From NCBI RefSeq assembly GCF_037975245.1, contig NC_092574.1:17213213-17277212 (forward strand): 64,000 nt of DNA, given 5' to 3'. How positions within the stretch are numbered: position 1 is the first letter of the stretch; each line of letters starts with the position of its first letter. Source of the stretch: Apostichopus japonicus. Taxonomy: Eukaryota > Echinodermata > Holothuroidea > Aspidochirotida > Stichopodidae. Positions 1 through 11,900 of this stretch are shown here, piece after piece. The position numbers were made by a program, and so were the translations under genes. The notes below the pieces were generated by a model. It searched no databases. It was not told where the DNA came from and saw only the letters and a list, made by a program, of their open reading frames with translations.

Positions 1-603
1 TTTAATGTTGACTGCATGTACAGAGAATATTACATAACAATGTTTAAGTCCACTGAGGCTCCATCCTATAGTATTGTGGAGGTGCAGTGAGGAATCACAT
101 TGGCGGGGTATTCTCCTTAAATTGAGTTACAGCCTACCAAAAGGGAGGCGTATATGTTGTGTTCTAACGCTTAATTTGAGTTCAGTGACATTTTTATTGT
201 TTGAACCATGATATGACTCAGCCTAGCATAGCTCATAGTACTCATCGAACTAAAATTCTCAAAATAGAAGAAAGCATTGTCAAGAAACTTACTGTAAATT
301 AATGCCATTTGGATGTATTTCTGTGGCTGATTTGAATTTCAATGTGGACCTAGCCTAGGCCTCTATAGCCTAAGTCTGTTTCTTTTATTCACTTTAATCT
401 GCTTATTTTACCATAGCCTAAGTCAAGAAGCAATAAGAACAAACTTTTGACAACAAATTTGTGAAATATTTAACAGTCCATCAGTGGGTTGGTTGCAACC
501 ATTGGACGATATGAGACATTGTCTCATGTCACATTCTTTCTTTCTCCCACCTGACAGAGTTTCTCCTTTTTGAGTTGAGAGTTAAGATTGTTTGTGCCTC
601 ACC
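1..603 (+). promoter_or_regulatory. DHX9 upstream and 5' UTR region (putative promoter)
   Basis: No ORF of note is seen in these bases before the DHX9 start codon. An inverted CCAAT box (ATTGG, 501-505) sits about 100 bp upstream of the ATG, next to the palindrome GGTTGCAACC (491-500), which resembles an RFX/X-box half. No TATA box was recognised. A polypyrimidine run followed by CACCTGACAG near 548-557 could be a 5' UTR splice acceptor, in which case the true promoter lies further upstream. AGGCCT/CCTAGGCCT words typical of echinoderm non-coding DNA occur at 350-362. The regulatory role is inferred from position only. Confidence 0.3.
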
Positions 604-1242
604 ATGTCGGGAGAACTGAAGAGTTTCCTACATATGTGGTGTCAGTCTAAGGGTGTTCCATTTCCTACCTACGATACAAAGCCGTCTGGAGGTTCTAAGC
701 ATCGTCAGAGATTCCTGTGTGAGGTTTGTAATTTTTTACAATTGATTATCACAAAATTTTGAATTATTAATGCACTGTACATGGCAACCCTTGGGCCTAA
801 ATATTGAATACATCAAAGCAGGCACCTTCTAAGGTAAAATGATATAAAATGTAGGCTTTTTTAAAGGAATAGAAATTGAATACCAATTGCTGAGGTGGGC
901 ACTAAAGTTCAGTAAAACAAGTCGGAAACCTCAGAAATAGCCCTGTATGTATGTGTCTTGGGTGTTTTTCCACATCGTTTGTAAGTTTTAAAACTGAGTG
1001 AAAAACCGTCAATGAACTATCTAAACTTTCGACTTTGGTATTGTTACTGTTTTCCGTTTTTTACTGTTGATGATAAAGCTATATCAATACTTCTCTCCTA
1101 GCTGAGAATGGAAGGCTACACATATGTAGGAGTAGGCAATTCTACCAGCAAGAAAGATGCTCAGTTTAACGCAGTGAAAGATTTCTTGAACTACTTTGTG
1201 AGGGAAGGTTATATCAAGGCCTCTGATGTTCCACAGCTACAG
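604..1242 (+). CDS. DHX9: DHX9 exons 1-2: first double-stranded RNA-binding domain
   Basis: Exon 1 (604-723) encodes the start methionine and the first alpha helix of dsRBD1; exon 2 (1102-1242) encodes the beta strands and the [13 protein letters not shown] stretch that contacts the dsRNA groove. The intron is phase 0. The segment follows the vertebrate RHA N-terminus nearly residue for residue, which fixes the start codon. Exon 2 opens with LRMEGY just after its splice site, so the in-frame ATG at 1108 is internal and not a start. Confidence 0.93.
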
Positions 1243-4200
1243 GTGAGTTTAAAATTGAAAATTGAAGCAGGCCGTCAGATTTTATCAAACATTTTCTGCA
1301 TGGGGTGTCCTTTAGCTCAACAGTTGTGGTAATAAGGGAATAATTTAAAGTTTGTGTCGCATGTTTTTTAAGCTCTTAATTTTCTCACTTAGAAAATACA
1401 AGGGAATAATTTAAAGTTTGTGTCGCAGGTTTTTTAAGCTCTGAATTTTCTCACTTAGAATATACAATGATTGCTGTTCAGAGAACTGCTCTACATCTTT
1501 GCACTTGTGTAGCAATCTGACCAAATTGCATAGCATTTTGTGATACCAGATATGTTAGTCACTGGTAGCCATTTTGCGATGTGATACCAGAGATATTATT
1601 CCTTGGTAGTCCTACTTTACATCCTGGAGTTCCAGCTGTGGCTTTATTCCTTCCCCACTAACCCAGTCATGCACTATTCAGATTTCAGATAATCTGTTTA
1701 GAGCATTTAATGGGGTGCAGTATAAATGCATGACACAGTTGCTCAATACTTGCCCTACAATCACAGAGCTAACTAGGCACCCAAGAGCTTCTGTAATTTC
1801 CAAACTGCATTTCACCTTAAGGTATATGTAACTGTGGGCATTTGTGACTTGTGACTCTAAATCAGTGGTGGGCAGGAAATTGATCTGGTGGGTTGTAGTG
1901 AAAGTAAAACTTTAGGATGCATCTCTTCCCAACAAGTGACATAATGGGACACATGACATTGATCATTATATGATTGGGAGTAAACCAGAAAGTCCCGAAT
2001 GGTCGTCAGTCAGTTACAGTATGTTGCTGAAATATCCCATCACTGGCAGGAACTATATGCAAATTCCTCATTGCTGAAATTATGCATATTTCATGACCAT
2101 AGATTAAGGTTTTGTGGGGCCACATTAATAAGGTTTGTGGGTCGTTTCTTGTCAGCTGCAGAAAGAATGTTTACTGTGTCGCATTTTGAACACCTACAGT
2201 ATGCTCTAAATCAGTCAATGACTAAGGCTTTCCATGCATGGGAATGACTGAGTCTGTGAGGAAGTTTAAAACAGAAATAGTTGCAACAAAATAAAATTAA
2301 GGGTGGGGGTGGCGGAGGGGGGAATCTTCATGAAGTTCTTTGTGTGAAGTTGTTTATCAAATAGGTTGAAATAGTTACATTTGTGTACATATGTGGTTTC
2401 CAAGTTTCGCAAACAAACTGTTAAAAATTTGCACATTTCAGTATTTAAGGAAATCTACTCTTTATTACTCTACATTTCTGTATGATTATTAATGAACTAC
2501 CCTTAAGTCATTTGAAGGTCATAGAATTTTCTGTATTTTATTTACATTTGCTGTGGCATCATTTTTTCTCATCAGACGGCTGCACCCCCTTCTCTCACCG
2601 AAGGTCCTTCAGACTTGCCCTCTGGCATTGCTCCAGCACCCCATCAGGCTCTAGGGAGTCAGATGGGATACTCCAATGAGGGAGTAACAGGTTGGTTGTT
2701 GCATCCTCCAATATTTAACGTTCCCATAGGAAAATTACACAATGTAAACATTTTGCTGGAATTTGCATAATTAGAAAGGTTATCAGTATAGCCTGCATAT
2801 ATGCTAGAGAGTCAACAAATGGTCACACATCTTCACACTTCAACAAGCGTTTCCACAGCCACGTTTAAAGCATTTTACGATGACGGAAGAATCGTTCTCG
2901 AATTTCATGCTTTCAATTGTCTGGAAGTAATTTGGAGTGGTATCAACCAAACAAGTACAGCTTCTACAGTTGTTATCACGGTGAAATGTAGAGGCAAATA
3001 CTGGTGGTGTTTAAAGATGAATATTCTAAGTTAATTACCAACAGCTTGTTGTACAGTAAGTTTCTGGCCTGGGTTACAGTAAGCAGTCTTAGAGATACTC
3101 TCTTTTAGATCGTAGCATGTGTTGGATTGTACCAATCGATACCCACGGATCTCTCGTAGGCCTAAATCATCTCTTTCAGGACTGATAGGTGGCCTATCTT
3201 GTTCTCTTGTGACTTTTTTTCTTGGTTCTTTGACAAACACTGAACACATCATAGACATAGGTCCACATCAATAATCCTCCAATGTTTGTTAACAGTTTAT
3301 GAGTCATTACATGATGGATACCCTAATGCTTATTTGTCTGGTGTGGATGTGGCATTCCTCATTAGTCTCTGATGCTCACCAAAAAGAAAAGGCTTGATAC
3401 AAACCGGTGGTAAACCATAATTACCAGATGGATAGGGTTTTATATACCTGGCTCTGTTGCCTTCTTTACTTTTGTATTCAATTAGCCTCAAACAGGATCT
3501 GTCCCTGGATAGAAAATTGTTTTGTATTGTTGACCACAGATTTTGTCTCACAGATTCCCGCCTTTTGTTTTTATTATGATTTTTTTTATCAACATTTTGC
3601 AGGTTCTGGTCCAAGTGAGGGAGATGGTAACTATGTGCCGTCTTATCAACAGAACTTCTTCGACCGACAGATGGAGAAGAGAAATCTAGAAGAGGTTTGA
3701 CTTAATGCTACATTAATCTTTCAAATCCATGACAAGTAAATTTGAGTAAAGACTTTGACAGTGCTTTTCTGCTTAAGTTTCAAATATCCCCTTAAAATCA
3801 CTTTTATTGTGCAACATAGGCTGTTATCATTGAGAGGCTTGGCTGAGAGCTCTTTCAAAACTTTAAAGAGTCTACTTTTGGTTTGATTTAAAGTATACTT
3901 TTGTCAGTTTTAATGTCATACTGTGGGTAGTTATTGTAGCCATATTTGGGGATGAGGGGGGTGGGGGGGGTTGGTTTCAATGTCTACCAAATTCTGAACA
4001 GACATTCATGTTTGACCAACAGCCGAGTATTAATTTAATTTCAACCTGATCTATAGTATAAAATAGCAAGCAGGATGCCTCAAAGGTCATCAGCCTTGGT
4101 AGCAAAGTAAACTTGTAAAAGACCAGAGGGTATAGTCTAAAACCTCCTACCTACCATACCACAACATATGCTGCTTCATCCTTAGATGAACTAATATTAC

Positions 4201-5944
4201 AAACACAGTTGATAAATGACAGCTGTGTGCCTTGGACAGTTTCATTTTTAGACTCCCATGTGTGTAGATGAAGATTACTACAGTGAGAACTGACCAATGC
4301 AAGGCTGCAGAACTTAAATAAGAAGTGAAACTATCATAGAAGGGTAGTATCCAAAATTTCAGGTTCAGTCATGAAATTTCATCAGGCACAGATCCAGGGG
4401 TGTGTGTGGAGGGGGGGGGGGGGAGGGTGGGGGTGTATGGACACCCACCCCTTTTTTAAACACCACAAAGAAATAAAATTAGATGTTTAATATCAAAACC
4501 TTGCATGTAGATCTAAATTATGTAGACCTAATTTATTGCATAGATTTGCCCTATGAATGTTCCACTTCCCGTCTAAAATTTCATTTTAAAAATTTTTATC
4601 TTCTGGGAGAGGACCTCAACACCCCTCTACATGGGAATCTGCTTGGTACCCAAACTTTACTGCCCTCAGAATGTACCATTCCTGTCTAAAATTTCATTTT
4701 TTTTGCCCTTGTTTCTTCTTCTGGGAATTTGCTTCGTGCCCTGACCCCAGGGCCACACACCGCTCCTTTGTAAACACCTGGATCCGACCCTGTTCATAAA
4801 TGATCTGTAGGTTTATAATGACTCGGATATATGTCTTCAATCCCTTATTATTAGGGAGAAGGATTGGATTTGAATGCCGGTATTCACGGCAATTGGACTC
4901 TACAGAACGCCAAATCTCGACTTCATCAGTACCTCCAGATGAACAAGATAAACACAGACTACATGTACAAAATGATGGGACAGGATCATACGAGGTAAAC
5001 CAGAGCAGGATAACAAAGCTTATTAGCGAATGGTTTTAGTCCATGTGGTTCATGCCATTGTAGCTGAAAAAATAAAGAAATATGGCACCTGCAAAGTACC
5101 AATTGTTTGATTCATTCCTTGGTTCACATTGATCTTATGTGAACCAAAGAATGAATTTGCATCAGGTACCATAATCTATTCACTATTCCTTCGTAACATT
5201 TTAATGATGGACTACGTTGATTGGTTGCCTCATTCCTTAGTTCATATTATTCCTCTATGAACCAAAGAATGAGGGATTGAACCTCAAAACTGCAACAGTC
5301 TGGCTTGTTCAACCGCTTATATCCATTTTGTTCCTTGCTGTTAATCTTTGATGGGCCAAAAAAAAGTTGACGTAATGCCATTCTTTGGTTCACAAAAGAT
5401 TATTGCGAAGCAAAGAATGAGCAGTTTTTATCATCGCTACAGCCTGACCTGCTCATGTTATCGTCACCTATTTACCGTTGTGTCCTTTGCGGTAAATTTG
5501 TGATGAAAAATATGTTGTTTTTCTTTTGACCTCATTCTTTGGTTTACATATATTGATGTAAACCAAAGAATGAACAGAACATCACCACCACAGTGCTTGC
5601 CATAAAAAACGTGAAATTTTACAGTGACAGATTTGATGATGAAGTACCATTCACTGTACGATTTGATCTAGAGAGCCGAATTGGTGTTCACATTAGAGTC
5701 TGGGGAGTATCGACAATTAATGGTGCTAACTTTGTGGTGTTACACCAAACAAGTCACCCACAGAGTCAGCACTGATATACATTCACTCACATTAGAGTCT
5801 GGGGAGTATTGATAATTAGTGGTGCTAACTTTGTGGTGTTACATCAAGCAAGTCACCCACAAAGTCAGCACTGATAAACAGTAATTCTCAGACTTTCATG
5901 TGACACAAAATGAAAATGTTAAGTGCCATACCAGACTTGTCATA

Positions 5945-5981
<37 letters not shown>

Positions 5982-8900
5982 TTATATATATATAGATTGT
6001 GTGAACCTTGAACTCTGCGATTTCACTAAATGATTCCTTCTATTGAGTGAATTACATATGGCTGTACCCTTTTCAGAAAGTGTCTTTTAGTGGAGCAGGA
6101 TTCATACTACTCATCATAACAGAGAGGATGGTCACTTATTTGTGTGCATTCTTGTAGATGTTGTTAAGAGCACTGAATTATTCCTTTGGGAAGAGCAAGA
6201 CAGAGGATGAGATGCATTGCAGCACTGTGGTGGTGATTGGAAATGTTATGGTCAGTCCTGTAAAGTCAACATTACATACAATTGTTATAATACAGCATAA
6301 AAACCTGATAATGTGCATTTACCAAACATTACTTAATTGTTTATATTTCAAGTATTTAAAGAAGCCTGGTAGCATTTGCGAGGTTAGCCGTTGATTTACT
6401 TACCAGAGCACCGGCCAAAGTGTTTTAATAATCGTTTCCTTGAAGTCTTTAAACACATCTTTGAAACCCAGATATTTTGTTACATTTCAAAACGAGCATT
6501 AAGACCTTAAACCGAGGCCTACAACACACTGTAGATATACCTATGTTACCAATGTCATATGAAACAGCATAATTTAGTAAATATTTTAGATTAGAAATCA
6601 GGGAGGCATTTGTTGCTGTGATTGACCAGTATTAATATGGATAGTCCAGATGAAACTTAATTATTGACTGATGAAAAGAGGTACATATTCTGAGCATCCT
6701 GGTGAAGTTTGCATTAAATTCATTACATTTTCCAGATAACAGAAATTTGAAGTTGTGATGTCATAGGAATCACACTGAAAAAAAAATTTCTTTCTTTTTT
6801 ATCTTTATATTTTACCTTCCAATATCCCACTTAAAAATTGAGATGCACTCAATATGAATATGCCTTAGTCATTTGTTAACTATGTAACTTCACATCCTCT
6901 TACTGAGGTAAAAGTTAGATCCCTATCCAATCCAAATGTCAATTCAGTGAAGTAAAAGTTTAAAAGAAAAATGGTTGTCATTGTATAACTATGACATCAC
7001 ACCTGTTTGCTTCAAGTTCACTGATGGTATCTGTGACAATTTCAATTATCGATATCTCGATACAGCTATGCAGGAATTGTCACATTTCTTATGCAAGGAG
7101 AAGACCATCCTTGATGCAATTTGGGATAAAGATTGCAGATTTAGTTTAAAAAATTTATATCCTTTGTTTACAAATAATATTATCAATAACTAGTAATGTA
7201 AACAAGGTGTATTTTTTGCCATGTCGTTTTTGGAGAAATTGCTCTATGAATCTTGGATTTAACCTTTAAGAAGTTTGAGAATCTGATAGCTTATTTGTAA
7301 TTTCTTGATCTGATGAAATCACTGTCATTCCTCTGGACAGATCATTTGTTGCAGAGATGTCCTTCTATGTTCCAAGACTCAGAAGAAGTAAGTTTAATTA
7401 CCTTTTGTTAACTTTTGTCCTTGAGTCAGGGGCTTCTGTGAATAAGGAAGTTTGTTTTCAAATATGCCAACAGACATAAATTGTGAGGAACAACTTGGCA
7501 CCAGATAAATCTTATCGTATACAGCTAATCCTATACAGCTTACCCTATACAGCTAATCCAATACAGATAATCCTATACAACCAATTATCAAACAGTCTGT
7601 ATTGAATAAACTTATAATTAATCCATTTCTTGAGGTCCACTGACCTCCAAAATGTGTCCTGGTGGTTTATAATGGTCACATAAAATTTGATGAATTTTCA
7701 TAGTCAGCAAGTCATTGGGAGCCCCTGCCCCATGCCTATTGGAAGACCTCACATAAAAGGCTGTTGATGTCTTAAAGGAATCTCTCTGTCCCAACGATTT
7801 AGCATGTCCCGTGTATTTGTAGGTTAAATTCAGTCTGTCTGTCACAACTTTGTGTTTCTCTTTTCAAGTTACATGAACAATTAGTTATTTTACCTTAATG
7901 AAGCTACATATACTGCTTTCAAAATTGTACAGCTGGGTGAGTCGATGAAGAGTCAGATAATTCCAACACCTGTTCATGTTTTCATGTACCATGTAATGTG
8001 AGACAATGTTTAATTTATATATATTTTCCTCCATACTGTAGATATACATGGTAGAGAGCAAGGATCGAATAAGAAAATGGCGTCGCTCTCGTGTGCTCTT
8101 TCACTTGTACGACAGTTGTATCACATGAAAGAAATTGAAGCTTTCTCTGGTGAGAAGAAGAAGAAAGTGAAATCAGACAAGGTGCATTGTTTTGACTAGT
8201 TTGTTTGATATCAGTAGCTTCATGAATTAATCCACACCTTAGTATTCAGATGAAATACGAAATGTGTTTAGTTAGGCTAAGCAAAGAGATACATTTTGCA
8301 AGATTTTTCTTGAACATTATTGTGTTTAATTCATGTGACTATATAAGTGTGTGTGGGAGGGAGATGGGGGTTGGAGGGGGGGAGGTTGGTGAAACTAGAG
8401 CAGAGGATGATGGTAAGTCATTAATTAGTGAGGGTCATTCAGCACTTCCTTGTGGGAGAGCTAGATGAGAAAGGGTCCAGGCCACCAATTCGGGAGGGCA
8501 GTAACATCAAGGCTCTCAGAGAGGATAATGGGATGAAGTGAAGGAGGTGTGTGATGAACGATTCATTAGGAGGGGTAGAGGGGGTGGCTACAGGCGAGGT
8601 TAGGGCAAGATGGCACCTTGTCCTACTTGCATCACATTTTACCATGTTTAATCAAATAAAATTGTTTCCTGAGTGGGGCATGGTGAAGAATATGAGATAA
8701 TTAAAAGCAGTATGTATGTTGGCCTTGGTCTCTGTCTGTTTTTATTTTTTATTAATCAATCCAGAGTTACATTAGCTTTTTCAGTTCACCTTTTCGTGGC
8801 TAAATAACTATACAAATTATACAGATGGATTTTTGGTTCTGTTCTTGTTTATTATCACTTACTTTGCAAACCATTATTTTCAGATATGTAAACTGCATTT

Positions 8901-11900
8901 TGCTACTAGATGATAAACCCACCTTTGTCTCTGTGGTGGGTCAGGGTTCAAAACCCACTAACCCCACAGATGCTAGGTTTCTTGGGTTGAATATATGACC
9001 AACGTTTATGGAGCTGGCCATTGCATGGGACTGCACTTAATAAGGGATCTTTCTTAGTAGCAACAAACGCAGTGTAGATATGCTTGGTGTTTTTACAACC
9101 TACCTTGAAGAATATGAGAACATCATTCACATAGAGGAAATATGAAGTACAGGGTTTTGTCTGTTTTCCTTTCACAGCTGGAACCGTACAACGTTTCCTT
9201 GGACCCGGCTGTGGAAGACCAGGTTTCTCAAGTACTGGATGAAGCAGGAATTATAATTCCTCCTCCTCCAAGTGAGGTGTGAAAAGACTGACAATTGTTT
9301 TGTTTTTTTTTAAACCAAGGAGGGAGCAGGCGGGGGCAACAGCATCAAGTGACTTTATAATTGAAATAATGACAACAACAAAATGTTCTCAACTCAAGTT
9401 AGAGATTAATTTCATTGGAACCACTGTAGTTTATTAAGATTCTGTTTACCTGTGTTTTCTTTGCCAACATTTTTGCATATTCCTTTGTGTTCCTTTGTGG
9501 AACATCCGTAGAAATTTCATTGAGGTGTTAAATAGAAAAGAAAGCAAGAGTTTTGTTTTCAAGTGTTATTTGAATGCTACAAAATGAACTTGTGTCTGTG
9601 TTTGATGTAGCCAGGTTACTGGATGATATAAGATCATTAACAACAAACCCTGCCACTGTGTGATAATACTCTGCATAATACTCCCAACATCTCTAACTTT
9701 GCCAAAATTACTTTTTCCTGCCTATGAATTTCACAATTTTAGTCACTTAACAATTGCCAAGGCTTGCAAAATCGACAGGCTGAAAATCAAATTTTAAGTT
9801 ACATTTTCATTGATTTATTACAAAGCAACATTTAATTTTGCACTCTTATAAATAGCCTGGATTCGATTCCTGGTCTCAGATTGTCTCAAAAGAAATCACA
9901 TAAATAATGACCCTTGTACAGCTTGAACTGCTGTATTTGTGGAAATGAAGGGAGAAAAAAAGTCATGATAAACAAACCCTCTTTACATTTTCAGGGTGAA
10001 TCTGTCCCACTGACAAAAGAGACAGAAGCTATCGAGGACAATCCTGAGAGAGCAGTCCCGTATACCGGTGTGTCTTGGTCACCCCCTCAGGCAAACTGGA
10101 ACGCCTGGTTGGGGTGTAACATCGATGAAGGCCCATTGGTATCTGTGAGTAGCAGTTAGTCATAACAAATGTTTCTCATCTCAAACATTAGCATTTCACA
10201 GTCATGATAGTCAACCATGTTAGTCTTGTTGTGTTTGTAGCAACATACTTTATTGCTGTTGTGTTTTCATGTGTATGCTATAGTATTATGTTGTGCATAG
10301 TGAACATTACTTCCCCCATTTGGGATTTTGTGCCCCACAAGCGTTTCATCAAGGCAATCGCTAATCGGTGATAGAAGGTACTTTTTGTAACAAAACTCAT
10401 AAAGTTTCTACAAAACTGTCCTGTAACCTTGATTTGGAATGATTGTCTAGGAGTTCAGCAGCTTGTAAGAAAGAGAAGATGATATCCATATCTTAATCTT
10501 TTCAAGAGTCTGACAAATTTTGTTTTCATTTATGTCGAGAGATCTTGTGAGTTCCTTACCCACCTTGAAATGATGTGGGTTTGTTGTTTCCTTAAATTTG
10601 TGTTTTATTAATTTCCTCTTTCAGATGACTTTGGATGATATCAGTGCAGATATTATGAGAAATCATGAATTATCAATTTCAGGCAATGGCATGGAAGGGG
10701 TAAGATCTTCCATACTTTATTATGTGAGATTAGAAATTGAAGCAGTCTAGTAGATTTTGTGTTGATACAGTATGTTCTTAAATACTGTTAGTTATTTACA
10801 ATGTTATATAGGCAATGTTCATTAATGACAATAATCAAGGAGACTGCATAATTTTTGCATGATGAAATGTCAAATGAATAGCAGTGAATTTGGTCTCTCA
10901 AGAAATTTGTAAGGTCTGCATCTGGTCTACAAGGATTTTTTGTTTGTTTTTAGTTCTGAGTCTGGTCTCTCAAGAAATTTTTTAGGTCTAAATCTGTTCT
11001 CAAGAAATTTTGGTTAGGTCTGAATTTGGTCTCAAGAAATTTGTTAGGTCTGAATCTGGTCTCTCAAGAATTTTTTTTAGGTCTGAATCTGGTCTCAAGA
11101 AATTTGGTTAGGTCTGAATTTGGTCTCAAGAAATTTGTTAGGTGTGAATCTGGTCTCTTAAAAACAAGGGTTAGGTCTGAATCTGATCCCTCAAGAAAAT
11201 CTGGTCTCTCAAGAAATTTGTTAGGTTTGTAATAGCTGCTTGCAAGGAATAGTTGTCTTTGTTGTCATCCAATTAATTAGAAGTGAGTTGAAGCTATTGT
11301 TTTTTGTTAGTCAAATAGCTGCAATTGTCTTCTCTAAGCACAAGAAAAACTCTGCTAGAATATGTCTTCCAATTGACCTTTCCTGTAAGATGAACATTTG
11401 AGACATGCTCATGCCTTTTCTTATTGGACCTAATTTCTAGTCTTGGCGTAAATATTGACAAATCAAATTGAAATGTTCTATTGTCATAGCAGATCTGATG
11501 GAAATTTTCAGACGTGATTATTTACTGTGTCTGGTTCGTTATCTTCTTTTTGAAAACAAGCTGAAAAGGTCGTTCTTTGGCTCTAATTATTGAGTTTTTA
11601 AATGTTTGGTCATTCAATTGCTGAATTCAGAATCTTTTTGGTTTTGACATTCTGTTAGATATTAAGTGACAGGGAATCCCTTCCAATTTGGCAAACCAGA
11701 GAACAAATTTTGGAAGCCATCGACAGGAATCCGGTGGTGGTGATAAAGGGTAAAACAGGATGCGGTAAAACGACGCAGGTCCCACAGTTTATCTTGGACG
11801 ATTACATTGGGAGAGGCAGGGGAGCTCATTGTAACATCGTTGTCACGCAGGTAAGAGGACATTTTTTTTTGTGGAGAAAAGCAACATGGAGGTGATTTTA

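Noticed and set aside
1999-2247. 82-aa ORF as a transposase fragment
   Set aside because: It lies in the hAT-like element but shows no DDE or dimerisation motif I can identify and runs past the element end.
5109-5574. CRISPR-like array or microRNA cluster
   Set aside because: The units are inverted pairs, not uniform direct repeats, and the DNA is eukaryotic. Stems of 17-20 bp are too short for standard pre-miRNAs of about 30 bp or more.
5593-5775. 60-aa ORF as an extra DHX9 exon
   Set aside because: DHX9 is complete without it, exons 5 and 6 join in phase, and the stretch is part of a tandem duplication whose second copy loses the frame.
6076-6108. TTTTCAG|AAAGTG as acceptor for DHX9 exon 6
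   Set aside because: In the required phase it hits a stop after a dozen codons and does not match dsRBD2; the acceptor at 7341 gives the conserved [15 protein letters not shown].
11026-11232. 68-aa ORF of [10 protein letters not shown] repeats
   Set aside because: It is a translation of the minisatellite in DHX9 intron 10.
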